In this document: in pieces, positions 17,202 through 27,683 of the stretch
Position numbering within the stretch: position 1 is the stretch's first letter
How the letters are laid out: every line of letters starts with the position of its first letter
Assembly: GCF_016888165.1 (NCBI RefSeq)
Contig: NZ_JACSWC010000435.1
Span: forward strand, 23,815 to 87,814
Source of the DNA: Halomicronema sp. CCY15110
GTDB taxonomy: Bacteria > Cyanobacteriota > Cyanobacteriia > Phormidesmidales > Phormidesmidaceae
Reading direction: 5' to 3'
Length of the DNA stretch: 64,000 bases
The notes under the pieces: generated by a model
Seen by the model: the letters and a program-made list of their open reading frames with translations, nothing else
Databases searched by the model: none
Told to the model about the DNA's origin: nothing
Program-made: the position numbers and the translations under genes

Positions 17202-17759
17202 ATGGCTGTTCATTTCTCTTCCGATTTTCGTAATTTGCACCGTTGGCTTGGCGGTAGCTTGCTAGCGCTCGGCCTAGTCGGGGGCCTGGGCTCCACCGTG
17301 CTTGCACAAGAGAATGACAGTCCCGAGTCTGAAGTGCGGCGCATCGACTCGGTATCGACCAGTGAATTTAGCGTGCCCCATGCGGACAAGCTAGTCGCCG
17401 AGGGGACAGCTGCGATCGCGACTCAAGACTACACCGAAGCGATCGCGAAGCTAGACGAAGCCCGCGAACTCTACAACCAGCTATCCCTTTTCTATCAAGA
17501 GCTAGCGCAAATGTTCTTTGGGGTAGATACGCGGCAAAACCGCAGCAACCGTGATCTGGCGATCGAAGCCGCCCAAAAGCGAGACGAAACCACCTACCAA
17601 CTCGCACTGATTTATCGCAGTCAGGGTCAACCTGAAGAAGCCATTCCCCTCTTCATGGAAGTGCTGCGCAGTCAACAGCCCACTCGGGACTTGGGAGAGC
17701 AGGCCTATCAGCAACTATTCGAAATGGGATTTGTGGAAGCCCCCTACCAATTTAATTAA
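17202..17759 (+). CDS. Exported TPR-repeat protein
   Basis: This 185-residue protein starts at ATG 17202 with a signal peptide: a hydrophobic core [19 protein letters not shown] near residues 16-35, with likely cleavage after VLA before QEN. The mature part has two TPR-like helix pairs ([21 protein letters not shown] and [20 protein letters not shown]), a scaffold for protein contacts in the periplasm or thylakoid lumen. I do not know its partner. It is transcribed in the same direction as bolA, 56 bp upstream of it, and divergently from the protease gene. Confidence 0.75.
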   Translation: MAVHFSSDFRNLHRWLGGSLLALGLVGGLGSTVLAQENDSPESEVRRIDSVSTSEFSVPHADKLVAEGTAAIATQDYTEAIAKLDEARELYNQLSLFYQELAQMFFGVDTRQNRSNRDLAIEAAQKRDETTYQLALIYRSQGQPEEAIPLFMEVLRSQQPTRDLGEQAYQQLFEMGFVEAPYQFN

Positions 17760-17815
17760 GTCGGGAAAACGAAATTGATAGACTAGGGCAAACACCCGTT
17801 CACCAGAGGAAAAGC

Positions 17816-18076
17816 ATGGTCACAGCTGATCAAGTCATATCAATGATTCAAACCGAAATGCCTGACGCGGAAGTGAACGTTAACGACTTAACTGGCGGAG
17901 GCGACCACTTGGAAGTTACGGTAGTGTCGGAAGCGTTCGCTGGGCGCAGTTTAGTGCAGCAACATCAGCTGGTGTATAAGGCTGTGCAATCCGCCATGTC
18001 TAGTGAGGCCATCCACGCCCTCGCGCTGAAGACTTACACCCCAGACATGTGGTCAAAAGTTGGCCAGAGTGCTTAA
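17816..18076 (+). CDS. bolA: BolA family protein
   Basis: This 86-residue protein has the BolA fold signature: an N-terminal helix ([17 protein letters not shown]), the [28 protein letters not shown] segment containing the conserved G-D-H-L and the invariant His in QQHQLVY, and a C-terminal [10 protein letters not shown]. BolA proteins pair with monothiol glutaredoxins through a shared 2Fe-2S cluster in iron regulation and cluster transfer. The next gene downstream, at 60 bp, encodes exactly that kind of glutaredoxin. An AGAGGAAA ribosome site precedes the ATG. Confidence 0.93.
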   Translation: MVTADQVISMIQTEMPDAEVNVNDLTGGGDHLEVTVVSEAFAGRSLVQQHQLVYKAVQSAMSSEAIHALALKTYTPDMWSKVGQSA

Positions 18077-18136
18077 TGGCTGATTCCTTTTTCTTTTTGT
18101 ATTTGTATTTGCATCCCAACGACGAGGTAATCCCCC

Positions 18137-18460
18137 ATGGCTCCAGAGGTTAAAGAACGCATCGAAACCCTCATCAATGACCACAAAATCGTGGTGTTTA
18201 TGAAGGGCAACAAGTTGATGCCCCAATGCGGTTTTTCCAATAACGTAGTCCAGATTTTGAACGTTTTGGGCGTTCCTTTTGAGACGTTTGATGTGCTCTC
18301 TGACTACGACGTGCGTCAGGCCATTAAAGAATATTCCAACTGGCCCACGATCCCCCAGGTTTACCTGAACGGTGAATTTCTTGGTGGCTCTGATATCTTG
18401 ATTGAGCTGTACCAAAATGGTCAGCTGCAAGAGACGGTGGAAGTGGCTTTAGCGTCCTAA
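18137..18460 (+). CDS. grxD: Monothiol glutaredoxin, Grx4 (CGFS) type
   Basis: This 107-residue glutaredoxin has the CGFS active site at 31-34, glutathione-binding WPTIPQVYLNGEF, and the GGSDI motif near 86. CGFS glutaredoxins do not act mainly as reductases; they bind a bridging 2Fe-2S cluster with glutathione and hand it to targets, often as a heterodimer with BolA. Spacing to bolA and orientation imply a two-gene operon. The ATG follows GACGAGG. Confidence 0.95.
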   Translation: MAPEVKERIETLINDHKIVVFMKGNKLMPQCGFSNNVVQILNVLGVPFETFDVLSDYDVRQAIKEYSNWPTIPQVYLNGEFLGGSDILIELYQNGQLQETVEVALAS

Positions 18461-18514
18461 ACGTCGGTCATCTGATTAAAGATTAACTCCGGTCATTGAC
18501 TTGAACGATTGCTT

Positions 18515-18543
18515 GCCCAGTCAGATTTTGCATCTGGCTGGGC
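18515..18543 (+). terminator. Hairpin after grxD, possible terminator
   Basis: GCCCAGTCAGAT and ATCTGGCTGGGC pair across TTTGC with one G-U pair, 55 bp after the grxD stop. No clear T-tract follows, so termination is only likely. Confidence 0.5.
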
Positions 18544-19357
18544 ATCGTGTATTTGACTTGTTTGGGGAGCAGTCAACGGCACGGGCGCGTATCCCCAGCA
18601 GCAGAAAAGAAGCACCGCAACTCATGTAGGTCATTCATCGGGGTTGGGGTGGGCATGTGGTTCGCCAGTGGAAGTAGCAATATGAGCTTAGCGGGTAGGC
18701 CAAAGCGTGAGCTGCATCGGGGCACCTGACAATAGTTGTCTTAAGGCCGTTACACATTACAAATCAGCAACTGTAGCTGATGCGATGTCAGTATTTGGGT
18801 AGGCTTCAGAAATGGTGCAGACTTTGCCTTTCCTCGGCGAGGCTATTAAGTCCACACATCCTACCCTGATCCCAGAGGACGAAGGGACAGGGAGGATGTA
18901 GATGTGGGCGCGGCTTCCCGCAAGGGTGGCGGATGGATAACGAAATTTATGCCATCGAGTACCTAGGACCTGTGATCATTTAGTCATCAAAGCCTTGCGG
19001 CAAAAGGACGACAGGCCCTAGTTTAGTTCAGGAGTGCGGGCGCGGTAATGCTGATCCCACCAGGTCTCTGGAATTAATTGATGACGCGCCCTAGACTCCA
19101 AAATGCGACGTTGCCCCCTTCTTTCTCAAAATGCTGCGAGGAAACCAGCGTTCACAGCCTCCCGGAGTACGGGGATTTAAGGGGCAAGAAGACATCTTCC
19201 GAGCCGGGCAGGTGGCTGGTGTGTATCAGATAGCTGGATCAGGAGAGAAACTGCAGGCGGTGAAATCCACCCCCATGTCAACCCTTCACTTTTATCCCTG
19301 AATAAGGTTTAACGCCGCTCAGGGCATTCCCCATTCATCGATCAGGAGCACGCAATC
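18544..19357. other. Gene-poor spacer of 0.8 kb
   Basis: No reading frame with supportable features is present on either strand. A long imperfect hairpin lies at 18852..18907, and an imperfect inverted repeat (TTGCCCCCTT with AAGGGGCAA) spans about 19111..19188. The length and lack of any gene are unusual compared with the rest of the window, so decayed genes or unrecognised RNA are both possible. Confidence 0.4.
18852..18907. repeat. Long imperfect inverted repeat
   Basis: CCACACATCCTACCCTG is mirrored by CAGGGAGGATGTAGATGTGG around a 19-base centre, with a small bulge. The stem is long enough to be stable as RNA on either strand. Confidence 0.5.
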
Positions 19358-22300
19358 ATGTTAGTGAGGTGGCCTCTCTTTCCAACCTGGCGACGGGAAA
19401 CCTTTGGCCTCGTGGGCCTGATGGTGCTGGGGGTGTTGGGAAGCTATTGGCACTGGTCGTTTTTCTTTAATATTGATTTTCTGTTTGGCTCCATCGCCGT
19501 ATGGTTGGTGCTGTGTCTTTATGGTTTGCGATGGGGGGCGATCGCTGCGATCGCTTCGGCCAGCGTTACCTATTTCCTGTGGCATCATCCCTACGCCATC
19601 ATCATTTTTACCTGCGAATTTTTGTTTGTCGGTCTGCTCTACGAGCGCTACAAACTCAACCTGGCTATCCTGAATTGGATTTATTGGATTGCCATTGGCA
19701 TCCCTTTGGTCTGGCTGTTTTATCGTTACGCCCTAGGGGTCGAGCCGACCCAAGTCCAAATTGTCATGCTCAAGCAGGCAGTGAATGGCATCTTTAATGC
19801 CCTGACTGCCAGCCTGCTCTTAACTTACACATCGCTGCACCGCTGGTTGGGGCGGCCTCAAACCTGGAGTGTCCTGTCGCTGCAACAAACCCTGTTCAAT
19901 ATTTTGGCGGCGTTTGTCTTTTTTCCCACACTCATCTTTATGGCGATCGGCAGTTACCAAGTAGTCGACAATATTAAGGCTGAGAAAACTCAACAGCTTC
20001 AAGATGCGACCGCCCATGTGGATTTTCTGATCAATAATTGGTACCAACAACATCAGCAGGCCATGGTCGCCCTGGAACCCCTAGCGATGGATGTGATTAC
20101 CGATGCTACACGCCTTCCGCAAACGTTAGAGGTGCTACAGCAGCAGGCCAAAATCCTCACCACGGTGATTCCTGATTTTCAAGAAATCGCGATCGCCGAT
20201 CGCCAGAATCGAGTGCTTGCCGCAGCGCCCAGCGGCAGTGAGGGAGAACGGATGCCCAGCCTTGACCCGAGCCCTGAATCAGGCATCCCGAATACGCGAC
20301 TCATCACCGAAGGGGTTACTCAGTCGGAGGTGGTTATCCTACAGCAAGACATCTTTCGCCATGGCCAGCTAATCGGTAACATTTGGGGACAAATTGATCT
20401 CACTGGCTTACAGCAGTTGATGGCTGATACGCTCATCGGCTTGCCGATGCAAGCCACCCTGCTCGATCGCCAACAACAAGTGGTTACCAGTACCGTCGCC
20501 GGATCCCCCCCTGGTAGCGTACTCACGATTCACCAATCAGGGGAACGATTGCCGATTGCGCCTCAGATTTATCAATGGTTGCCGACCGATGGCAGCCCAG
20601 TCGCTATGGTGCGCTGGCGTAATTCCTCATTGATCATGGAATCACCCCTGCAACCCAGCACACCGTGGACTTTAGCCCTAGAGTCGCCGGTCGCCGATCA
20701 GGTCGCGATGATCGAAAACTTTCATACCCGTAACCTCTCAATTTTGATGTTGGTGTCGGGGCTGGCGTTTGCTTTGGCGACCTTGGTCAGCCAAAAACTC
20801 CTGAAACCCCTGTCACAGTTGGCCCAAGTGACGCACAATTTGCCGAACCAACTGATCGAAAAACGCCAGATCGCCTGGCCCCAAAGTCCGGTTTATGAAC
20901 TCACCTCTTTAGTCCGTAACTTTCAGCAGATGGCGACTACGCTCACGCAAAAATTCCAGGAAATTCAGCAGGCCAAGCAAACCGCCGAAACTGCTAACCA
21001 GGCAAAAAGTGATTTTTTGGCCACGATGAGTCATGAGTTGCGCACCCCGCTCAATGCCATTCTCGGATTTGCTGATCTGCTTTACCGCAACCCGACTCTG
21101 GCGGAATACCACACCGAGTTACAGCAGATTCACCAAAGCGGGGCGCATTTGCTCGAACTCATTAATGATGTGTTGGATCTGGCCAAGATTGAGGCGGGAC
21201 GCACCACACTCCATGAAACCCACTTTAGTTTGCGGGAACTGATCGATCATTTGGCGTCCACGTTCAGCCTCAAAACCGCATCCCAGGGGATTCGCTTTGA
21301 GGTGGAGCGATCGCCCCAATTGCCCACCTTCATCCGGGCCGACCAGCGGAAACTCCGCCAGGTACTGCTTAATTTGTTGGGCAATGCCATCAAATTTACT
21401 CGGGAGGGACAAGTCACCCTCAGAGTGACGCATTCTCTCGATGGCAGCGGGCCGGGGAACGGCGATCGCGCTTGGCTACAATTTGAGGTGAGCGATACTG
21501 GCCCGGGCATCCCCCCCGCCGATCAAAAGCGTCTGTTTCAAGCTTTTTACCAAACCCAAACCGGTAAAAATAGTCAAACGGGCACCGGCTTGGGACTCCG
21601 CATCAGCGATCACTTCGTCAGCCTGATGGGGGGCAATCTATCCGTCACGAGCACCGTCGGCCAAGGTAGCTGCTTTGGGTTTGCAGTGCCCGTACAAATT
21701 TCAGATGGCGGCGATGAGTTGCCGCCGCAGCCTCGGCAGGCGATCGCGATCGCCCCCAACCAGCCGTCGTATCGTTTACTCATTGTGGACGACCATCCCA
21801 GCAACCGCTTACTGCTGTACCAACTGTTAAATCCACTCGGCTTTGAGGTCAAAACAGCGGCAAACGGGCAAGCCGCGATCGACCTCTGGGCCGCCTGGCA
21901 GCCCCATCTCATTTGGATGGATATACACATGCCAGATTTAGATGGCTACGCGGCCACTCGGCAGATCAAAGCTCAATCGACTGATCCAGAGACCGTCGTT
22001 GTGGCCCTCACAGCCAGCGTCTTCGAATCAGAAAAATCCCTAGTCTTGGAAGCGGGATGCGACGATTTCATCCGCAAACCTTTCCAACGAGATGACATTA
22101 TTGCCATCCTAGAACAGCGTCTTGACGTTAAATTCATCTACGCCCAACCCCCGCCCATTGATCCGCCGACAGCCCAGTCATTAGGCCCCCTATCAGAGCA
22201 AGAACTAGATCACTGGAAAACCCTGGATCCCGCCTGGCGCAAAGCTTTATATCGCACTGCCACCCAGGCCGATCAAGCCACACTGCTCGATTTGTTGCAG

Positions 22301-22396
22301 CAAATACCCGCCGATCAAACAGCACTCCGTCACAAGCTTTACCACTGGATCATTAATTTCAACTATGACAAAATCATGGCACTAGTCGAGGGTTGA
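19358..22396 (+). CDS. Membrane-bound hybrid sensor histidine kinase
   Basis: This 1012-residue protein begins with about six transmembrane helices (residues 12-170), then another pair (near 180-205 and 455-480) around a sensor region. A HAMP-like stretch leads to the HisKA domain with phosphoacceptor His559 in SHELRTPLN. The HATPase domain has [14 protein letters not shown] and GTGLGL. A receiver domain follows, with the phosphorylatable Asp855 in [11 protein letters not shown]. No Hpt domain is clear, but the helical C-terminal tail of about 100 residues could hold a degenerate one. The ATG follows ATCAGGAG. The response protein gene begins one base after the stop, so the two form an operon and very likely a phosphorelay. 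Confidence 0.92.
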   Translation: MLVRWPLFPTWRRETFGLVGLMVLGVLGSYWHWSFFFNIDFLFGSIAVWLVLCLYGLRWGAIAAIASASVTYFLWHHPYAIIIFTCEFLFVGLLYERYKLNLAILNWIYWIAIGIPLVWLFYRYALGVEPTQVQIVMLKQAVNGIFNALTASLLLTYTSLHRWLGRPQTWSVLSLQQTLFNILAAFVFFPTLIFMAIGSYQVVDNIKAEKTQQLQDATAHVDFLINNWYQQHQQAMVALEPLAMDVITDATRLPQTLEVLQQQAKILTTVIPDFQEIAIADRQNRVLAAAPSGSEGERMPSLDPSPESGIPNTRLITEGVTQSEVVILQQDIFRHGQLIGNIWGQIDLTGLQQLMADTLIGLPMQATLLDRQQQVVTSTVAGSPPGSVLTIHQSGERLPIAPQIYQWLPTDGSPVAMVRWRNSSLIMESPLQPSTPWTLALESPVADQVAMIENFHTRNLSILMLVSGLAFALATLVSQKLLKPLSQLAQVTHNLPNQLIEKRQIAWPQSPVYELTSLVRNFQQMATTLTQKFQEIQQAKQTAETANQAKSDFLATMSHELRTPLNAILGFADLLYRNPTLAEYHTELQQIHQSGAHLLELINDVLDLAKIEAGRTTLHETHFSLRELIDHLASTFSLKTASQGIRFEVERSPQLPTFIRADQRKLRQVLLNLLGNAIKFTREGQVTLRVTHSLDGSGPGNGDRAWLQFEVSDTGPGIPPADQKRLFQAFYQTQTGKNSQTGTGLGLRISDHFVSLMGGNLSVTSTVGQGSCFGFAVPVQISDGGDELPPQPRQAIAIAPNQPSYRLLIVDDHPSNRLLLYQLLNPLGFEVKTAANGQAAIDLWAAWQPHLIWMDIHMPDLDGYAATRQIKAQSTDPETVVVALTASVFESEKSLVLEAGCDDFIRKPFQRDDIIAILEQRLDVKFIYAQPPPIDPPTAQSLGPLSEQELDHWKTLDPAWRKALYRTATQADQATLLDLLQQIPADQTALRHKLYHWIINFNYDKIMALVEG

Positions 22397-22397
22397 G

Positions 22398-24608
22398 ATG
22401 ACTTCAGATACCCACCCTCCCGCGACCATTTTAGTCGTCGATGATGTCCCTGAAAATCTGCGGCTGCTGACCCAAGAACTACAGCAGCATGGTTATGAAG
22501 TGCGCGGTGTGTTAACGGGCAAAATGGCCCTCACGGTGGCACATTCCACCCCGGTGGATTTGATTTTGCTGGATGTGCGACTGCCCGATATGGATGGTTA
22601 TGAAGTCTGCCAGCGGCTCAAAGCAAACCAAAGCACCGCGTCCATCCCCATCATTTTTATCAGCGCTTTAGATGAGTCGTTGGACAAGGCCCAAGCATTT
22701 GCGGTCGGTGGAAGCGACTACATCACCAAACCGCTTAAAACCATTGAAGTGATTGCCCGCATTAAAACCCAGCTCAGCCTGGTGAAAGCACGCCTACAAC
22801 TGCAGCAGTTTAATCAAGATTTAGAAGCTCAGGTACAACAGCGCACAACGGAATTAGCCCAGGCCAATCAAGCCCTGCAAGCGGAGATGCAGACCCGTCA
22901 GCAGGTAGAGGCTGAACTCCGGACGAGCGAAGCGCGCTATCGGCTAATTGCTGACCACATGAGTGATTTGGTGTGCTTACACCAGGTCGACGGGACCTTG
23001 CAATATGTCAGTCCGTCTTGCCAATCATTGCTGGGCTACGACCCAGAAACCCTTTGTGGCCAGAACCTTTTGTCGTTCTGCCATCCGGATGATGTCGATT
23101 TACTGCGGCAATGCTTTCAGCCGCCAACGGCCCCCGAGCCATTGATTACTAGCTGTTATCGGCTGCGCTGCCAGGCTGGTCATTACATTTGGTTAGAGAC
23201 TTTGGCGCGCCCCTTGTCAAACGATGCGACTCAAGTGACCGGAGTGGTGACTAGCTCGCGCGATGTAACGCAGCGCCTCAACATCGAGGAACAACTGCGC
23301 TATGACGCCCTGCACGACAGTTTGACCGGGCTGCCCAATCGTAATTGGTTATCACAGCAGCTCGATCTGGAATTGGTGCGCTGTCGGCGGCAGAAAAATT
23401 GTCAGTTTGGCCTGTTAATGCTTGATTTAGATCAGTTTAAATCAGTCAACGATACCCTTGGTCATTTAATGGGCGACCAACTGCTCATTGCCGTCGCCGA
23501 ACGTTTACAAGGCTGTTTGCGAGAAACGGATGTAATTGTACGCATCGGCGGCGATGAATTTGTTGTCTTATTAGAAAATACGGGCGATGTGCAGGAGGCC
23601 ATTCAAGTTGCCAGCCGCGTCAAACACAGTCTCCAAACTCCTTTCAACATTCAAGGCCGCATCTTACGGACATCGGCAAGTATTGGCATTCTGATCAACA
23701 ATGATACTTACAGCGCTAGCGACGATTTACTCCGAGATGTGGATATTGCCCTATATCAGGCCAAAGAAGGCGGGCGCGATCGCTACGAGATCTTTGGGAC
23801 CGATATGTTTCAAATGACCCTGAAACGGGTCAATTTGGAAAATGATTTACACAGCGCGATCGACCAACACCAATTTGTTAACTACTATCAACCTATTTAT
23901 GCTTTGCCAGACTATCAACTGATTGGGTTTGAGGCGTTAGTGCGATGGTCTAAGCCCGGCCAAGACTTAATTATGCCGGGAGAATTCATCGACCTCGCCG
24001 AAGAAACGGGCTTAATTGTTGCCATGACACAGCAGGTAATCCAACAAACCTGTGAAGCGATTCAGCACTGGCAACATCACAGTTTAATGACTGAAGATTT
24101 ACGCATTTCGGTCAATATTTCCGGCCAAAGTTTCCGCGATCCAGAACTGTTGCCCATGCTAGATCAAAGCCTAAAAAAAATGGCAATATCACCGCAATGC
24201 CTCACTCTAGAAATCACTGAACGGATTTTGTTAGAGCAGTCTAGCAACATCCTAGATACACTTACCAAAGTCAAACAGCGAGGGATTCGTCTGAGCATTG
24301 ACGACTTTGGTACTGGCTACTCTTCTTTGAAATACCTCAGCAAATTTCCCATTGATATTTTAAAAATCGACAAGTCCTTTGTCGACGAGATGACCGAGAA
24401 TAGTCACAGCATTGTACGCACCATTGTTGAGTTAGCCCAAAATCTCAACATGAGCACCGTGGCCGAAGGCGCTGAAGACGAACGGCAAGTACAAGAACTT
24501 ACCGCGCTTGGCTGTGATGCTGTGCAAGGCTATTTTTTCTCGCCTGCGTTATCTCTGGCCGCCGCGACCAAATTGCTGGCAGACCTGAATTTAAGACAAT
24601 CTGGGTGA
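22398..24608 (+). CDS. Response regulator with PAS, GGDEF and EAL domains
   Basis: The 736-residue protein has a receiver domain (phospho-Asp59 in LILLDVRLPDMDG), a coiled-coil linker, a PAS domain at about 175-290, a GGDEF domain with intact GGDEF at 384-388, and an EAL domain with EAL at 512-514. An allosteric I-site RETD precedes GGDEF by the usual five residues. The EAL part keeps DDFGTGYSSL and KIDKSFV, so both cyclic di-GMP synthesis and hydrolysis look possible; which dominates cannot be read. Because the gene follows the hybrid kinase by one base, the kinase is its probable input. It would tie the sensed signal to sessile or motile behaviour. Confidence 0.93.
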   Translation: MTSDTHPPATILVVDDVPENLRLLTQELQQHGYEVRGVLTGKMALTVAHSTPVDLILLDVRLPDMDGYEVCQRLKANQSTASIPIIFISALDESLDKAQAFAVGGSDYITKPLKTIEVIARIKTQLSLVKARLQLQQFNQDLEAQVQQRTTELAQANQALQAEMQTRQQVEAELRTSEARYRLIADHMSDLVCLHQVDGTLQYVSPSCQSLLGYDPETLCGQNLLSFCHPDDVDLLRQCFQPPTAPEPLITSCYRLRCQAGHYIWLETLARPLSNDATQVTGVVTSSRDVTQRLNIEEQLRYDALHDSLTGLPNRNWLSQQLDLELVRCRRQKNCQFGLLMLDLDQFKSVNDTLGHLMGDQLLIAVAERLQGCLRETDVIVRIGGDEFVVLLENTGDVQEAIQVASRVKHSLQTPFNIQGRILRTSASIGILINNDTYSASDDLLRDVDIALYQAKEGGRDRYEIFGTDMFQMTLKRVNLENDLHSAIDQHQFVNYYQPIYALPDYQLIGFEALVRWSKPGQDLIMPGEFIDLAEETGLIVAMTQQVIQQTCEAIQHWQHHSLMTEDLRISVNISGQSFRDPELLPMLDQSLKKMAISPQCLTLEITERILLEQSSNILDTLTKVKQRGIRLSIDDFGTGYSSLKYLSKFPIDILKIDKSFVDEMTENSHSIVRTIVELAQNLNMSTVAEGAEDERQVQELTALGCDAVQGYFFSPALSLAAATKLLADLNLRQSG

Positions 24609-24663
24609 AAGATGAGCAGGCAAGTGGTAAAGGAGATAAATCTCTAGGACTCCCTAGCTTGAG

Positions 24664-24688
24664 AGCCCCTCACGATTTGGAAGGGGCT
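24664..24688 (+). terminator. Hairpin after the signalling operon
   Basis: AGCCCCT and AGGGGCT pair across an 11-base loop, 55 bp after the EAL gene stop. There is no T-tract, so it is a weak terminator candidate. Confidence 0.4.
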
Positions 24689-24730
24689 AGAAGTATCAGC
24701 AGCACCGTCCCTTGCTAGTAGGCGTCTGAG

Positions 24731-24949
24731 CTACAAGGGGGCATCACTCTCCCGATCAGCCAGCGCGATCGCTCTGTAAAACTTCTGTACTACCGATGCA
24801 AGCAGAGACTCAGGCTCAATTCCCCAGTTGGGGGCTCGATCATTGCAGCTGAAGACATCCAACGAGTCCAACCAGCGATCGCGATGATACAGAAAACTTT
24901 CGTAAATCGCTTGGCGAAATTGGCGTCGTGTTTCAAGATGGCTTGACAT
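24731..24949 (-). CDS. Hypothetical protein, doubtful
   Basis: This is a 72-codon frame beginning SSHLETRRQFRQAIYESF and ending RAIALADRESDAPL. It has a compositionally plausible soluble product with helical character, but no family is recognised and no clear ribosome site is seen. It lies alone in the spacer between the signalling operon and the rplL terminator. It may be a real small gene or a remnant. Confidence 0.25.
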   Translation of the reverse strand: MSSHLETRRQFRQAIYESFLYHRDRWLDSLDVFSCNDRAPNWGIEPESLLASVVQKFYRAIALADRESDAPL

Positions 24950-25049
24950 CAGTGGTAGAGCATGAAGATTAATATCCTCTACTACTTTCCTAATCTTCAG
25001 TCATCCCGATTGCCCAAAGTCCAGTTGGGAGAAATCTGCATTCCCCCAC

Positions 25050-25088
25050 AAAAAAACTCCACAGCTCAATGTTGCTGTGGAGTTTTTT
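25050..25088 (-). terminator. Intrinsic terminator of the ribosomal protein operon
   Basis: On the minus strand CTCCACAGC pairs with GCTGTGGAG and is followed by seven T. It starts 32 bp after the rplL stop codon. Confidence 0.92.
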
Positions 25089-25119
25089 AGATCATACATG
25101 CGCCATGCGCGATCGCTGC

Positions 25120-25524
25120 TTACTTGAGAGCGACTTTGGCACCAGCATCTTCAAGCTGCTTCTTCGCATCTCCAGCGTCATCCTTAGAAATGCCTTCTTT
25201 GATGGCTTTGGGAGCAGACTCCACGATTTCTTTGGCTTCTTTCAGACCCAAACCAGTCAAACCGCGCACCACCTTGAGGATGGCGATCTTCTTATCAGCG
25301 GGCACTTCTTCCAGAACCACGTCAAATTCAGTCTTCTCTTCCTCGGGTTCAGCGTCAGCACCAGCGGGGGCACCGGGCATCATGCCGGGCATCATCATCA
25401 TGCCGCCGCCAGAAGCAGACGCATCAACGCCAAACGCTTCTTCGATCTGCTTGACCAGCTCAGAAGCTTCCAACAAAGACAAAGATTTCAGTTCTTCAAG
25501 AATTTGATCAGTTTTTTCAGACAT
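25120..25524 (-). CDS. rplL: 50S ribosomal protein L7/L12
   Basis: This 134-residue stalk protein recruits translation factors to the ribosome as dimers on L10. It has the N-terminal dimerisation helix ([20 protein letters not shown]), a Gly/Met/Ala-rich hinge (near 40-60) with an acidic cluster, and the C-terminal domain with [20 protein letters not shown] and [16 protein letters not shown] end. Length is slightly above the E. coli protein because of a longer hinge, as in other cyanobacteria. It is the last gene of the operon. Confidence 0.97.
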   Translation of the reverse strand: MSEKTDQILEELKSLSLLEASELVKQIEEAFGVDASASGGGMMMMPGMMPGAPAGADAEPEEEKTEFDVVLEEVPADKKIAILKVVRGLTGLGLKEAKEIVESAPKAIKEGISKDDAGDAKKQLEDAGAKVALK

Positions 25525-25595
25525 GAGGTCTCTCCTAAGTACAAATCGCGAACAAATCAGTCACGAAACAATTGGACAAGTCACACCAAGGCCGA

Positions 25596-26162
25596 CTACG
25601 CCGCCTCTTGGTCTTTTTCGGACACGGCTTTGACGGCACGCACCAGCGAAGATGGAACTTCTTTGATGCCCACGGCCAATTTCTTCGGTACCGCATTGGT
25701 ACCCACTGCCAGCTTGGTCGGAACGGCATTGATGGCACCAGCGATGCGGGCAATCAACTCTTCTCTCGTTGGCAGTTCGGTGATGGCGTCTAGTTCAGCC
25801 GTGCTCAAGGCCCGACCTTCCATCACACCACCGCGAAGTTCAGTCTTCTTGGTGTCTTTTTGGAAGGCTTTGTAAGCCTTAATCGCCCCACCTAAATCCT
25901 CTTGAACTAGCAGAAATGCCGACGAGTCCTTAAGGAACTGCGTCATCGGCTGCCAGTTCTCGTCATTTTCAACCGCAATCCGCATTAACGTGTTTTTAGT
26001 CACTTTGCAGATTGCGCCTTTTTCCCGCAGGCGATCGCGCAAGTCAGAAATTTGGGCCACAGATAGACCTTTAAAGTCAATCACCATGGCCAATTGAGCT
26101 GTGCTCAAAAGCTTCTGTAACTCAGCGACAATCTCCTTCTTATTTTCGAGCGTTCTACCCAT
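25596..26162 (-). CDS. rplJ: 50S ribosomal protein L10
   Basis: This 188-residue protein anchors the L7/L12 stalk to 23S rRNA. The N-terminal domain keeps NKKEIVAELQKLL, DFKGLSVAQISDLRDRLRE and KVTKNTLMRIA; the C-terminus has a repetitive stretch (AVPTKLAVGTNAVPKKLAVG) and the helix that binds L12. Length is typical. The leader before it contains an attenuator-like hairpin (26239..26268). L10 is usually the autoregulator of rplJL. Confidence 0.97.
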   Translation of the reverse strand: MGRTLENKKEIVAELQKLLSTAQLAMVIDFKGLSVAQISDLRDRLREKGAICKVTKNTLMRIAVENDENWQPMTQFLKDSSAFLLVQEDLGGAIKAYKAFQKDTKKTELRGGVMEGRALSTAELDAITELPTREELIARIAGAINAVPTKLAVGTNAVPKKLAVGIKEVPSSLVRAVKAVSEKDQEAA

Positions 26163-26238
26163 TTCGGTCTCACCTCCTTATTGGGTTGAGAGCCAGTCGT
26201 CAATCAGCTTTCTGCCCCGATCTAGTCAAACCAAGCAT

Positions 26239-26268
26239 CAAAAAAGCCCCGATAATCACCGAGGCTTT
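26239..26268 (-). terminator. Attenuator/terminator hairpin in the rplJ leader
   Basis: On the minus strand AAAGCC plus CGG pairs with CCG-like CGG/GGCTTT around GTGATTAT and ends in TTTTTTG. It lies between rplA and rplJ, where L10 leaders regulate expression in other bacteria; partial termination would set the ratio between the two halves of the operon. Confidence 0.65.
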
Positions 26269-26435
26269 AGAACACTTCCTAGATAAGTTGCGACGTCAAG
26301 CAGCAAGCTATCACAGCAAAAGTATTTCCAAACCTCGGTAGGACTTATGAATGCCTACTGTCTTCGGTTACTCATTCAATTGGGAACTGAATTTGTATCC
26401 GTAGCGTTATCCCAAATCACGACAAAAAACCAAAC

Positions 26436-27152
26436 CTAGTCAGTCTCCGCCAGCTTATAGTCGCGCAGAGCACTAATATCAACTTCAATCGAAGGACCCA
26501 TTGTAGCAGACACGTACATGCTTCGCCAATACCGTCCTTTTGCCCCAGACGGCTTATTGCGATCCACACATTCTTGAAGCGCCTTCAGATTTATCAGCAA
26601 ATCTTGGGCGTCAAAACTAGCCTTGCCAAATTGCACATGCACAATGCCGCTCTTATCGGCTCGAAATTCGAGCTTACCCGCCTTGAATTCTTCAATTGCG
26701 GTGGGCAAATCGGTCGTTACAGTGCCCCCCTTGGGAGAAGGCATTAAGCCACGGGGACCTAGCAAGCGACCCAACTTAGCAATTTTTGGCATCATGTCCG
26801 GGGTTGCGATGAGGACGTCAAAGTCCATCATGCCCTTCTGGATATCATCAATCAGTTCTTCAGAACCAGACAAGTCAGCCCCCGCATTGGTCGCTTCGGC
26901 GACTTTCTCTCCCCGCGCAATCACGGCAACGCGCACAGTTTGGCCGGTGCCTTTGGGCAAAATCACCGTCGTACGCAGTTGTTGATCGGTGTATTTAGGG
27001 TCAATGCCGAGACGGATATGCGCTTCTGCTGATTCTGAAAACTTTGCCGTGGCTGTTTCCTTGAGCAAGGTAAGCGCTTCCAGCGGTTCATATGGGCGGT
27101 CTTCCACCTTTTCCAGCAGGGCTGTCAGTCGTTTAGAAACCTTTCTTGCCAT
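26436..27152 (-). CDS. rplA: 50S ribosomal protein L1
   Basis: This 238-residue protein forms the L1 stalk that helps release deacylated tRNA. Recognisable parts include [57 protein letters not shown] and [15 protein letters not shown]. Length and order are as in other bacteria. It follows rplK by 102 bp. The region between rplA and rplJ (26163..26435) is leader sequence without a gene. Confidence 0.97.
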   Translation of the reverse strand: MARKVSKRLTALLEKVEDRPYEPLEALTLLKETATAKFSESAEAHIRLGIDPKYTDQQLRTTVILPKGTGQTVRVAVIARGEKVAEATNAGADLSGSEELIDDIQKGMMDFDVLIATPDMMPKIAKLGRLLGPRGLMPSPKGGTVTTDLPTAIEEFKAGKLEFRADKSGIVHVQFGKASFDAQDLLINLKALQECVDRNKPSGAKGRYWRSMYVSATMGPSIEVDISALRDYKLAETD

Positions 27153-27254
27153 TGTTTAATCTCCTTGGGGTACTCACGAAGGAAACCTTCTCCCCCACTA
27201 AATGAACAATCGAGCGCTCAGCGATCGCCGATCTTGAAATAGTCAACGATGAAT

Positions 27255-27680
27255 CTAGTCAGCGACGGTGACGCCCATGTTGCGGGCAGTACCTTCCACA
27301 ATGCGAATTGCGGCTTCAATGTCGTTAGCATTGAGGTCAGGCATTTTCGTTTCCGCAATCTCTTTTAGCTGAGCGCGGGTAATAGAACCCACCTTCTCCT
27401 TGTTCGGCTGACCGGAACCCCTCTCAATCCCGATCGCTTTTTTGATCAACACTGAAGCGGGTGGCGTCTTCAGAATAAAGGTGAAACTCCGGTCTTCAAA
27501 TACCGAAATCTCCACCGGTACCACCAAGCCTACTTTTTCTGCAGTCCTAGCATTGTACTCTTTGCAAAACGCCATGATATTGACGCCATGTTGCCCCAAA
27601 GCTGGGCCAATGGGTGGTGCTGGGTTAGCTTTTCCCGCAGGAATCGCCAACTTAATCAGTGCAACTACCTTTTTTGCCAT
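27255..27680 (-). CDS. rplK: 50S ribosomal protein L11
   Basis: This 141-residue protein binds the GTPase-associated region of 23S rRNA. It keeps the N-terminal [20 protein letters not shown], the [12 protein letters not shown] segment, and the C-terminal RNA-binding domain ending [10 protein letters not shown]. It begins three bases after the nusG stop, showing operon linkage. Confidence 0.97.
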   Translation of the reverse strand: MAKKVVALIKLAIPAGKANPAPPIGPALGQHGVNIMAFCKEYNARTAEKVGLVVPVEISVFEDRSFTFILKTPPASVLIKKAIGIERGSGQPNKEKVGSITRAQLKEIAETKMPDLNANDIEAAIRIVEGTARNMGVTVAD

Positions 27681-27683
27681 CGA

